Source: Schistosoma mansoni
Lineage: Eukaryota; Platyhelminthes; Trematoda; Strigeidida; Schistosomatidae
Direction: 5' to 3'
DNA length: 64,000 nucleotides
Assembly: GCF_000237925.1 (NCBI RefSeq)
Contig: NC_031498.1
Location: 16,501,004 to 16,565,003 of the forward strand
Part shown: one piece after another, positions 55,895 to 64,000 of the stretch
Layout: each line of letters begins with the position of its first letter
Position numbering within the stretch: the stretch's first letter is position 1
Notes under the pieces: generated by a model
The model's database searches: none
The model's input: the letters and a program-made list of their open reading frames with translations, nothing else
What the model was told of the DNA's origin: nothing
Translations under genes and position numbers: made by a program

Positions 55895-56350
55895 AAATTC
55901 ACTTAGTATTGTTTTGTTTGAATCTTCCCATTGATGATTAGGACTGCAACTGGTCAGTCTCTAATTGGCATATGTGCATACTGTGCGTATTGTCTCGATA
56001 TAACCTAAATTCACAAGCATGGTAAGCAAAGATGGATAGTGGCTAGCAGTAGAATCCAGGACGCGCGTTCCGTCCACCATTGACCAGTTGCAGTCCTAAA
56101 ACATCAATGGGAAGATCCAAACAAACAATACTAAGTGAATTTAAACTTCACCCCATTTCACAAGCAAGTGTCTATCAGGACTCAGTAGCTGAGTGGATAA
56201 CGTGATGGCGTTTAAAGTGAAAGCTACTGAGTTCGAGTCCCAGAGTGAACATCAAATCTGAGATGCAGGTACATCCAGCTGACCAATCCCAAATAGGCCG
56301 GAACGCGCGTCCTGGATTCCACAGCTAGTCGCTACCCACTTTTGCTTAGT
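55895..56350. repeat. HH-SINE A fold-back followed by tandem unit
   Basis: 55895-56085 is a minus copy from tail into the hammerhead, ending at CGCGTTCCGTCC (stem II). From 56086 a plus tail (ACCAGTTGCAGTCC...) passes head-to-tail into a new unit: ACTCAGTAGCTGAGTGGATA, box B AGTTCGAGTCCC, and a decayed hammerhead CTGACCAATCCC with CCGGAACG. Shows both a hammerhead-located switch and a tandem junction. Confidence 0.8.
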
Positions 56351-56596
56351 CTGATTAGTTCACTGAAGATCCGCGCTGAGTTATGATAGTCATTTTTCAG
56401 TTTTAAATCACGAAATGATTTTAGCTTGACCATCATTTTGAAAACATATTATTGGCTGTGTACATTTTCTGATTAGGTCAATGGTTCACTAATTTGAATA
56501 ATAAAACTCATTATTTATTGATTAGTATCAAAATGTCTTCAAGTGACACATGTTGAATGAAAGTATGTAATTGTTATAACTTATAGCTGTCAATTG

Positions 56597-57040
56597 TTAT
56601 ATCTTGTACCCGCCTATTAGAAAGTACCGGTTTATTGATCGGATCAGTGATACACAAAACCCGTAAGATCAGTCTAGAGTACATGTAGGTCCCGCTTTCT
56701 GCCTAGCCCAGCCAGTTAAGTCCAGAATACCAATAACAGCCTCTGTAATATGAATCATTATTCTCAAACATACTGGGTTTATATACCAATCAAACAGACC
56801 ACATCGTACCATAAAATAAAAAACAATATTTGTACAAGATTCAGCCAAATGTGGCTGTGAATAAGGGGAACAGTAATTAATAGACTAGAGATAACTCAAG
56901 AACGGTAAATCGTATAGTAATAGTTCATAGGTCAAAACGAAGCTTATAATAAGAGGGACATGAATATGAATAGTTTAGTTACTTAACAATTATATAATGA
57001 GAAATATACGTATCATATTAGTCCATAAATAGTCCCCAAA
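56597..57040 (+). mobile_element. LTR-like fossil (right end replaced by LINE)
   Basis: Starts TGTTATATCTTGTACCCGCC and is similar over most of its length to 61207-61703. It ends where the (TTAC)n LINE begins at 57042. Probably a solo LTR of a Ty3/gypsy- or Pao-type element. No coding part, old. Confidence 0.45.
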
Positions 57041-57041
57041 A

Positions 57042-57042
57042 G

Positions 57043-57079
<37 letters not shown>

Positions 57080-57480
57080 CCTGTTACTCCCAATGGAGCA
57101 TAGGCCGCCAACCAGCTTTCTCCAACACACTCTGTCCTTGCCCTTCCTTTCTAGTTCTATCCAACTTTTGTTCATTCTTCTCATGTCTGTCTCCATTTCT
57201 CGGCGAAATGTGTTCTATGGTCTCCATCTTCTCCTATGGCCTTCAGAACTCCATGTGAGGGCTTGCCTTGTGATGCAGTTGGGTGATTTCCTCAATATGT
57301 GTCCTATCCACTTCCAATTCTTCTTCCTGATTTCTTCCTCCACTGGAATCTGGTTTGTTCTCTCCCACAGTAACTTGTTGCTGATGGTGTCTGGCCAACG
57401 GGTCCGAAGTATCTTGCGTAGACAACTGTTAATAAACACTTGTATCTTCTGGATGATGGCTTTCGTAATTCTCCACGTCC
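57042..57480 (-). mobile_element. RTE-like LINE with (TAAG)n tail, 3' part
   Basis: Minus strand frame: [60 protein letters not shown], then the C-terminal region and (TAAG)n tail (as (ACTT)n on plus at 57042-57078). Inserted beside or into the LTR-like fossil. Confidence 0.85.
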
Positions 57481-57866
57481 TCAAAAACTACCATCATTCT
57501 CCACGGGATATAACAGTAATATTAAGAATGAAATTGTTTAATAGTGTCAATGATTTTCAACTTTAAGTTGGAGCGTACTGAGAATCGTCTACAAATCAAT
57601 CAACCCATAAAATACCGAATTAAAACATTGAAGTTAATAATACTTCATTATCAAATGATTCGTATTGTATTTCAGATACATCAGTTCTTGAAAAGACTTT
57701 CTACCCATTATTCAAACGATTAATCCTTTCATCCCGCTTTTGTAGATGGTCACTCTGACGATAATCAATCAGATTCATATCGTTTATGTAACATACATAT
57801 TATGGGCCCAGTGACCTTTACTCCATAACAACGAGCCAAGAGAACATGAAGTAAGTGGTGTAGGTA
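57481..57866. other. Intergenic, nothing recognised
   Basis: AT-rich, no supported feature. Confidence 0.4.
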
Positions 57867-57867
57867 A

Positions 57868-58165
57868 GGTGGTGGTTGCAGGTGGTCAACAGAAAACCCT
57901 GGACCCGGGTTTCGTGCTACTTGGCACTCGTCAGCAAGGTGTACCTGTAATCTTGAGGGAACTGGTGCTCGAAACCCGAGTCCAGGGTTTCCTGTTGACC
58001 ACCTCCAACCACCATCATATCTCAACATATTGCACGCAGTGTCGAGCCACCTTGACTAGTGGCAACATTGCAACTTGATCGATAGCACTCGATCAGCACT
58101 AAGAAGGACTTGACATGCATGACATTGATCACCACCCAGTGATCAATCAATTGTGAAATAGGTGG
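57868..58165. repeat. HH-SINE C fold-back with intact minus hammerhead
   Basis: 57868 to about 57968 is minus (tail and hammerhead). Then CGAAACCCGAGTCCAGGG starts a plus copy from inside the hammerhead (GAAAC) through cleavage site and tail to CAATCAATTGTG. Layout is the same as 25918-26222, but the switch is about 10 bp further upstream in the unit. Confidence 0.82.
57896..57940 (-). ncRNA. Hammerhead ribozyme, intact (family C reference)
   Basis: Minus strand: stem I ACCTTG/CAGGGT (6 bp, one G-T), core CTGACGAG, stem II TGC/GCA with 6-nt loop, CGAAAC, and a short CCGG-containing stem III. Cleavage is expected after GTC at 57902. Confidence 0.78.
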
Positions 58166-58945
58166 TGTGTCCATTTGTGAGAAGAATAGGGTTGAGTAGT
58201 TCAGCTTCTTGAGGATAATTTACATAGTACCTTAAATGTAATAATCAGTGTAAACCAATGAACTCTGAATTGTTGTTTCCTACATGTACAGGGCATCTTA
58301 TCAGTGTATGCGAAAGACCATATCAGAGATTGAAATCAATATATTCACAGGGTGTACGTTGGCTTTAGACTACTGTGTTGGCATTCGGTAGTTGATATGT
58401 TCACCTTTGGTCAACTTTAGTGTTTTTTAAATTGTATTTCCCTAACGATATCATACAGTTGGATTGTCTGGTTGCAGATCATTGATTGTCATTTTTGACC
58501 GTATATTTGACATATCCAGTTAGTTCATACACCAATTCTAACTTTCAAGTATTTTAAGATTACAAGTAAATGCAACATAATACCTTTGATTTTTCATTTC
58601 AAGAAGGCTAAAATTTAGTTTATGGTTAACTGTTGAGATAATAAGTCAATCTGAACTCGAACCAGCTATCATCATTTCGTGTGCTGAATATGAATTCTTT
58701 ACATCAAACGAGCCTCAACCTAAATAGGATTGGATTTCATTGGTTGACACCTCATTATAGCCCTATGAATCTATCGTAAATCTTGTCATTAGTTTGTACA
58801 TGGTAATGTTAATCGCAGTGCTCGAATTGTAAATATTTCTGAGGAGTTCTAATCCTATGGATTATAATTTGATAGATTAATAAAGCTCGATATTAGCCCA
58901 TTTAGTGCAAACTGGTCGCAGTGTCAGTAAAAAACAAATTTTTTT
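58166..58945. other. Intergenic, nothing recognised
   Basis: AT-rich sequence without a supported gene, RNA or shared repeat. Confidence 0.4.
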
Positions 58946-58949
58946 CATA

Positions 58950-59145
58950 GTTGAATACATGAGTCAATTAAAGCTAGACCACGATGGAAAACCTGGAAGT
59001 ACTGGATGGCCATTTCATCCTATTATGGGACTTCTCAAGAGAGTCTATCCACGATCTCTCACCAAGGGGACCCGGACCCGGAGCCTTCAGTTACTTAACC
59101 TCTAGGCTACTGAGTCGGCGGTATTAATGTCTAACTTCAACCAAC
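58950..59145 (-). repeat. HH-SINE B, decayed minus copy
   Basis: Tail and head recognisable (GTCTAGCTTTAATTGAC; GCTCAGT-type end followed by the upstream arm). The hammerhead core is eroded (CATTTCATCC, CTTCTCAAGAGA on plus). Inactive. Confidence 0.72.
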
Positions 59146-59507
59146 CCAGGAAATTACAACACCGTCCACTATTGTCCTTTTCAATTATTTATCGGGTCAG
59201 TAATCTTTTGACAAAGCTTGTTAGACTTAAAGTCCTTCAAACAGCTTAAGCAGTAGCCATCCAGATGAAGAAACCGGAGCTATGTGTACAAAAGAAATAT
59301 CTTCAACTGCTTCTCCTCCTCCTCCCCTGACCAACCTCAAAGCCAATTAATCAACAGTAATCTTAACTGTTGTATGACCTAATTTGACTATTGTACTTAC
59401 GACCTTACATAGTCAAATGTATTTGTCTCTGTTATATTCATTTCAAAATCTTTGTATTATTATTATTGTTATTAATATTACTATTATTGGTTAAACATCA
59501 TTATTAA
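59146..59507. other. Intergenic, nothing recognised
   Basis: AT-rich with a short (TTA)n run near 59456-59485. Confidence 0.4.
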
Positions 59508-59937
59508 GTTCATGAGTCAATTGAAGTTAAACCATCAGGGAAAACCTGAAAGCACTGGACGGCCGTTTCGTTCTATTATGGGACTCCTCAGCAGTGCGCA
59601 TCCACAATCCCGCATTCACGAGAATAGAACCCAGGACCTACCAGTCTCGCGCCAGAGCACTTAACCGATAGACCACTGAGCTGGCATCCAACTGTGTTAA
59701 TGTCTCACTTCAACCAATCCACGAAATTAAGCGACACATCCACCATTGTCTTCAGTGAGTTGTTATCTCACAACAGACGTGGTTTGAACTCCACTGGTCA
59801 CTGCTTCTCACTAGAACTCCAGGACATGTATCTTGAAGTCAGTCACTAATTAGCACATGATTATAATCAGAATGAGGTTTTGTGGAGATTTCAGTATTTT
59901 AGTTCAAATCATGAGTCAATTGAAGCTAGACCACCAT
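59508..59937 (-). repeat. HH-SINE B, full unit with tandem junction
   Basis: Minus strand order: tail end of one unit (59937-59873), junction TTCTGATTATAATCATGTGC, upstream arm, head GGTCTATCGGTTAAGTGCTC with box B, then hammerhead (CTGAGGAG, TCCCATAATAGAA, CGAAACGGCCGTC, CAGTGC) and tail. The core is intact and stem II has one mismatch. The most complete single unit in the window. Confidence 0.85.
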
Positions 59938-59985
59938 TATTATTATTATTATTATTAATAATAATATTATTATTATTATTAAGTT
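59936..59985. repeat. (ATT)n/(AAT)n microsatellite
   Basis: (ATT)n switches to (AAT) and back, forming a small palindromic AT repeat abutting the HH-SINE B copy. Confidence 0.9.
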
Positions 59986-60375
59986 CATTGAAGGAATCTC
60001 ACTCCAACAAATCTATTATCAAGCGGTACAATAGTATATTCATATGAATATTTAAACAATAGTACTATGAGGATATATGAACAATGTTTATTCATTCGTA
60101 TATTCGGTAATTATACCGACTACTAGTTAAACGTTTATTTATCTATATTAACTAAGGTACTTATGAGTAGTATAAACAGGATTTAGTAAATATCAAAGTT
60201 CATGCAAAATAATAAAATATACTAAAAAGCATTTTGTTTTACATCATACAAAATTAACTTCAGCAGAAGATTTGTAGATACTCATATTTCAGTCATATGT
60301 CTTCTGAATGTTGTTATGTAGATTTTCCTTACTTCCAATACTTATACTGCTGAATTTAGATAAAGTTATTTAATA
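59986..60375. other. Intergenic, nothing recognised
   Basis: AT-rich, no supported feature. Confidence 0.4.
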
Positions 60376-60379
60376 GTCA

Positions 60380-60605
60380 GAAGGGGTTTTTATGGAGATT
60401 TCAGTATTTTCAAAATTGAGATCATGAATCAAATTAAAGTTGGACAACCATGGAAAACCTGGAAGCACTGATTTAAAGCCGTTTTGTCTTATTGTGGGAC
60501 TCCTCAGTGGCAGTGCGCATCCACGATCCCGCCTCACGAGATTCGAACCCAGGACCTATCAGTCTCGCGAACGAGCAATTAACCGACAGACCACTGAGCC
60601 GGTTT
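60380..60605 (-). repeat. HH-SINE B (GCCACTGAGGAG subtype), mutated GAAA
   Basis: Minus strand: head with box B GGTTCGAATCTC, GCACTGCCACTGAGGAG, TCCCACAATAAGA, CAAAACGGC and TTTAAATCAGTGC. The G of GAAA is A here, so it should be inactive. Belongs with 12992 and 21790 to a subtype with TTAAA before the second stem I arm. Confidence 0.8.
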
Positions 60606-60884
60606 GCTTGATAATATCAGATAAATTAAGGGTTACGTAGATCGTTAAAAATAGAAATAGTATAGTTGTAATACCTCAATGAGTGGGAAAGTTAAATCTC
60701 ATAAGGTTCATCTCAAGGAAACCCTTTAGATAATAAATACTTATTTGATATTTACTTTGTTTTTCTGTAATCACCCAACCATTTCAACATTTTCCCGTGT
60801 TAGTTATTGAGCCAGTAATTACGAAATTACGGCGTAGCAATTATAAAATTGAAAGGCTTTTTTATGACTCTTATTATTAACCAA

Positions 60885-61030
60885 AGGTCCTGGGTTCGAA
60901 TCCCGCGAGTGGGATCGTGGATTTGCACTGCTTAGGAGTCCCATACTAGGATGAAACAGTCGTCCAGTGCTTCCAAATTTACAATGATGGTCTAAAATCA
61001 ATCGATTCATGATCTCAATCAAAAAATATG
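60885..61030 (+). repeat. HH-SINE B fragment, core mutated
   Basis: Starts in box B (GGGTTCGAATCCC); the hammerhead core reads CTTAGGAG in place of CTGAGGAG, then CCATACTAGGATGAAACAG. Tail to ATGATCTCAATC. Confidence 0.78.
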
Positions 61031-61206
61031 TGATCTTTTGTTATTCAACTTAACAATAACTCAAATCAAAATAAGAGATTTCACTGAGTCCAAGTAGCTT
61101 TTACATGATAAATATCAGCCTAACAACAAATGTCCAACTACTTGTATTAATTTAGGAAATAAGAAATTTTCAATTCAAATCGTCATTTGTAGTTTATATC
61201 TCATGG

Positions 61207-61703
61207 TCTGGTGCCCTATTAATATATGACGTAATGATACCGCCAATTAGAGAACAGTGATTCATCGACCAGATCAATGACGCGTAAACCTGTACCAGCA
61301 TTCTACAATCCTTGTCGGGTCCTTACTCCTGCCTAATCCTGTCAGTTAAATTCAGAACATCAATCTCAGTCTCCGTGATATGAATTATATATTTCAAACA
61401 TATTGGGTTTATATACCAATCAAACAGACCACATCGTACCATAAAATAGAAAATAACATTTGTTCAAGATTTAGCCAAATGTGGCTGTGAATAAGGGGAG
61501 CAGTAATCAATAGACTAGGGTTAACTCAAGAATGGTAAATCGTACAGTAATAGTCTATAGATCGAAATAAAGCTCACAATGAAAGGAACATAAATATGAA
61601 TAGTTAAGTTACTTAATAATTACACAATAAAAATATATGTATCGTATTGGTTCATAAATAGGTCCCGATAGTTACCATTCATAATTCTTGTCGGGATATA
61701 ACA
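61207..61703 (+). mobile_element. LTR-like fossil
   Basis: About 500 bp, similar to 56597-57040, ending GTCGGGATATAACAG. The ends resemble a short inverted pair (TGTTATATC at the start of the sister copy, GATATAACA here). Probably a solo LTR; no coding part. Confidence 0.45.
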
Positions 61704-61734
61704 GTTTTCGTTCGGTATTTCAAAAAAAATAATT

Positions 61735-62085
61735 TTCTTTAATCAGAAGGGGTTTTGTGGAGATTTCAGTATTTTCATAGTTGAAATCATGAGTCAATTG
61801 AAGCTAGACCACCATCGAAAGCCATTGCAAACGATTCTGAGTCATGTCATTCAAGGTCTCTAACCATCGATTCTTATCATCTCGTGGATCCCAACCAGGT
61901 AGTCTACACCTAACAACATAGCTCAGTCCATTTGTCACTGACTTCATGAATTTATGCCACGTTTTGATCTGGCCGCCCCTAGCTTTCTTTCAACCTACTC
62001 CTACACCATAAAGCATTGTACATCGGGGCAGTCGATGGTTGGGCATACGTAACACGTGTTTCAGCCATCTCAACTGATGAAGTTT
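61735..62085 (-). mobile_element. Chimera: HH-SINE B tail fused to RTE fragment
   Basis: 61735-61817 is the reversed HH-SINE B tail (GTCAATTGAAGCTAGACCAC...). At CCATCGAAAGCC it changes to a reversed RTE 3' coding part (CATTGCAAACGATTCTGAGT ... TAACACGTGTTTCAGCCATC) of the 34548 subfamily, without its 3' UTR or terminus. Confidence 0.75.
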
Positions 62086-62282
62086 TATTCTGAACTGATA
62101 TTAATTGAAGTATTATGGAATGAAATATAAAATAGGATGGTTGTTTCGTTCTAGTTCATGACTCTTCAGGAGCATACATTCGAAATTCCAGAATTATGAT
62201 TCGATAAGATATCTTCAAACCCTAAGATAAATATACTATCATTCAATTGCTGGAACAGATCATATTTCCAACGCGCCGTGAT

Positions 62283-62360
62283 TATGAGCAAAGATGGATA
62301 GTGGCTAGCAGTGGAATCCACGACGCACGGCAAGATACATGTAAACAACACCAAGTGAAT
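62283..62360 (-). repeat. HH-SINE A fragment
   Basis: Reversed tail and beginning of the hammerhead (GATGGATAGTGGCTAGCAGT, ATCCACGACGCACG) with loss of similarity within the ribozyme, then a bit of tail. Decayed. Confidence 0.6.
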
Positions 62361-62780
62361 CCACTATGACTATGTTTAACTACTATTGACAGAATCAAAA
62401 ACACAAAGATTGCTCACTTCACTATGTAGATAAATCTATTTGCAATGAGTTAGCATTTATTGGTTGAAATATTGACTCTGACAAGGATATGTAGTTGATA
62501 TTAGTCACATGAATAATCCATCCATTTACTGTGATTCAGTTTCGTTTGCACATGACTTATCGTGTGATATCACTTGATTTGTTTATTTTTCTCGTTATAT
62601 CATATCTTCGAACAGTTGGCAACACAAAACAACCCTCATTTAACATCATGCATAGGTTACTTTCAATTTGATTTACTTCATACACTAAAGCTTTCAATTT
62701 GTTTGATTAGTTATATATCAAGACTTGTTTGCTTTCAATTTACTCGATAAACTTGAATTAGTACTTAAAGCTACAAAACA
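62361..62780. other. Intergenic, nothing recognised
   Basis: AT-rich, no supported feature. Confidence 0.4.
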
Positions 62781-62784
62781 TATA

Positions 62785-63025
62785 AGCAAACATGGATAGT
62801 AGCTAGCAGTTGAATCTAGTTTGACGTGCGTTTCGTCCCATTTGGTACTCGTCAGCTGGATGTACCTGCATCCTACAGTTGATGTCCACTCTGGGACTCG
62901 AACCCAGTATCGTTCACTTCAAACACCATAGCATTTTCCACTTAACTACTAAGTCTTGATAACCATTTGCTTGTGCAATGGGGGCGAGGTTTAAATTCAC
63001 TACTAGCCACTATTCAACTTTCCCT
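62785..63025 (-). repeat. HH-SINE A with intact hammerhead core
   Basis: Minus strand: CTTAGTAGTTAAGTGGAAAA-type head, box B GGGTTCGAGTCCC, GTACATCCAGC, core CTGACGAG, TACCAAATGGGA, CGAAACGCACGTC and CTAGATTCAACTGC. Core bases are intact; one mismatch in stem II and weakened stem I. A short plus tail piece (ACTAGCCACTATTCAAC) follows at 63000. Confidence 0.78.
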
Positions 63026-63171
63026 TCACAACAATATCATTAGAATACAGAATCGACCAATTCATAATATTAATTGTCAATTTTCAATTTTTGTTTTTCT
63101 AGCAAAAAATTAATCATCTCAAGTTTTTCCAAAAATTTTCTTTCTTCTGTTTTTTTTCTTTTTATTTTCAG

Positions 63172-63198
63172 TATCTTGTACTTGCTCAAGAAGATTAT
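63172..63198 (+). CDS. Candidate 27-nt micro-exon
   Basis: A long pyrimidine tract and TTTTCAG acceptor, 27 nt coding YLVLAQEDY, then a consensus GTAAGT donor. The length is a multiple of three with phase 0 borders, as in schistosome micro-exons. Reads in phase into the next candidate exon. Gene unknown. Confidence 0.42.
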
Positions 63199-63262
63199 GT
63201 AAGTTTAAGACACGTGTAGATTTTTGTAATTTTTTATTTTGGCAAACAAAAGGGTACCCGTT

Positions 63263-63284
63263 CTCCCTATCTCTCCCTCCCTCC

Positions 63285-63317
<33 letters not shown>
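63263..63317. repeat. (CT)n(TA)n microsatellite
   Basis: CTCCCTCCCT passes into (CT)n and then (TA)n within the candidate intron between 63198 and 63477. Confidence 0.9.
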
Positions 63318-63476
63318 ACACGCATTTATATATACTAGACTATAGCTGTCATTATAGCCCTTAGTTATACCCATGTATATATATGTGTGTGTGTGTTTTT
63401 GTATTTATATTCATTCAAATATTATTCATATAATTGTTGTTGTTGTTAATGTTGTTTTTTCCATATTTTGTTTCAG

Positions 63477-63518
63477 TCTATGAAACTATTTTGTTCTGTA
63501 TGTTGTCATCGTAACTAG
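63477..63518 (+). CDS. Candidate terminal exon after the micro-exon
   Basis: A TTTTGTTTCAG acceptor, then SMKLFCSVCCHRN and a TAG. In phase with 63172-63198, giving a Cys-rich C-terminus. No family recognised; upstream exons not identified (51876-51914 is one speculative start). Confidence 0.35.
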   Translation, partial: SMKLFCSVCCHRN

Positions 63519-64000
63519 GAAAGCTTTGAAATAGGTTTAGCGAATAATTGATTTCTAATATTATTGAACTTTGTAATGATGTTATATATATATATATCTT
63601 GGATTTCGTGTCTGTCCAATAGTTAAACAATTTGGCATCAAACTGTAAATTGGGCGGGGGGAGAGGGAGGGAGAGAATTTTCAACTGTCAATAGTGTCTA
63701 ATTCTTTTGTTGATGGGTAATTTTATGGTTTATTCAAGAGTTAACTTTCGTCACATCTATTAGATAAACTTTAAAAATCAAAGGTGTTTCAAGAAATATA
63801 CTATATGAATATAACTAATGATAATATTGGATAAACTAAAGCCTGAAAATCTTAGATTCATTGTGAGGCACAGTCATAGCTTGACATTACTGAAGAGTTA
63901 TGGACTAGGGTGAAACTATTATTTACCACTTACTGTAAGGTTTTAGTATTTCCCCATTTGATTGAAAGTAATCCCAACTAATGTTTATGAATTTTACAAA
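63519..64000. other. Right end of window, nothing recognised
   Basis: Contains a (TA)n run near 63584 and a G-rich GGGCGGGGGGAGAGGGAGGG at about 63652-63672. No gene or repeat recognised. Confidence 0.4.

Noticed and set aside
1100-63025. Functional tRNA genes at the many A/B-box segments
   Set aside because: They lack a closed cloverleaf and are always part of a SINE unit followed by a hammerhead, so I call them SINE heads.
12992-63025. Penelope-like elements as source of the hammerheads
   Set aside because: Penelope-like elements can carry hammerheads, but no Penelope reverse transcriptase or GIY-YIG domain is seen in the window.
1-64000. CRISPR arrays, operons or other prokaryotic features
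   Set aside because: Intron-split genes, SINEs and LINEs show animal nuclear DNA; the regular repeats are microsatellites or dispersed elements.

Overview
The window looks like nuclear DNA of a blood fluke (genus Schistosoma). It is AT-rich, its genes are split by long repeat-filled introns, and it carries Sm-alpha-like SINEs containing hammerhead ribozymes, an SR2-like RTE retrotransposon of about 3.9 kb, and CR1-type LINE remains. I cannot name the species. Two 200-base N runs (4117-4316 and 21220-21419) are assembly gaps.

Four host genes can be named with useful confidence. The last three exons of prolidase (PEPD) run on the plus strand at 1522-7561. Exons of mitochondrial phosphatidylglycerophosphate synthase (PGS1) run on the minus strand from 26367 down to 12425, with a middle part missing. 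A single-exon NOSIP gene lies on the minus strand at 30651-31550. A complete seven-exon gene on the plus strand at 36921-39382 encodes a 340-residue INO80E/TFPT-like coiled-coil protein; its first four introns are only 30-42 nt. Weaker gene signs are exon-like stretches at 26450-26870 (minus), 28841-28997 (minus) and 40383-40975 (plus), a signal-peptide-like first exon at 51876-51914, and a 27-nt micro-exon with a terminal exon at 63172-63518.

The rest is a mosaic of mobile DNA. It holds one nearly full-length RTE (16838-20720) with 12-bp target duplications, about ten truncated RTE pieces, a 566-bp non-autonomous RTE derivative, a second RTE-like family with a (TAAG)n tail, a CR1 copy interrupted by an RTE insertion, ten same-orientation copies of an unclassified repeat of about 520 bp, LTR-like fossils, and three tRNA-headed SINE families.

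The most interesting theme is self-cleaving RNA. Each of the three SINE families (A = Sm-alpha-like, B, C) has a hammerhead motif just after its tRNA-like head. The RTE and its short derivative begin exactly with a fold that matches an HDV-like ribozyme. Many rearranged SINE copies (fold-backs, deletions, truncations) have their breakpoint inside or next to the hammerhead, and family B also occurs as head-to-tail dimers with a period of about 399 bp. The families are therefore probably mobilised as self-processed RNAs, and the ribozyme may shape how copies rearrange.
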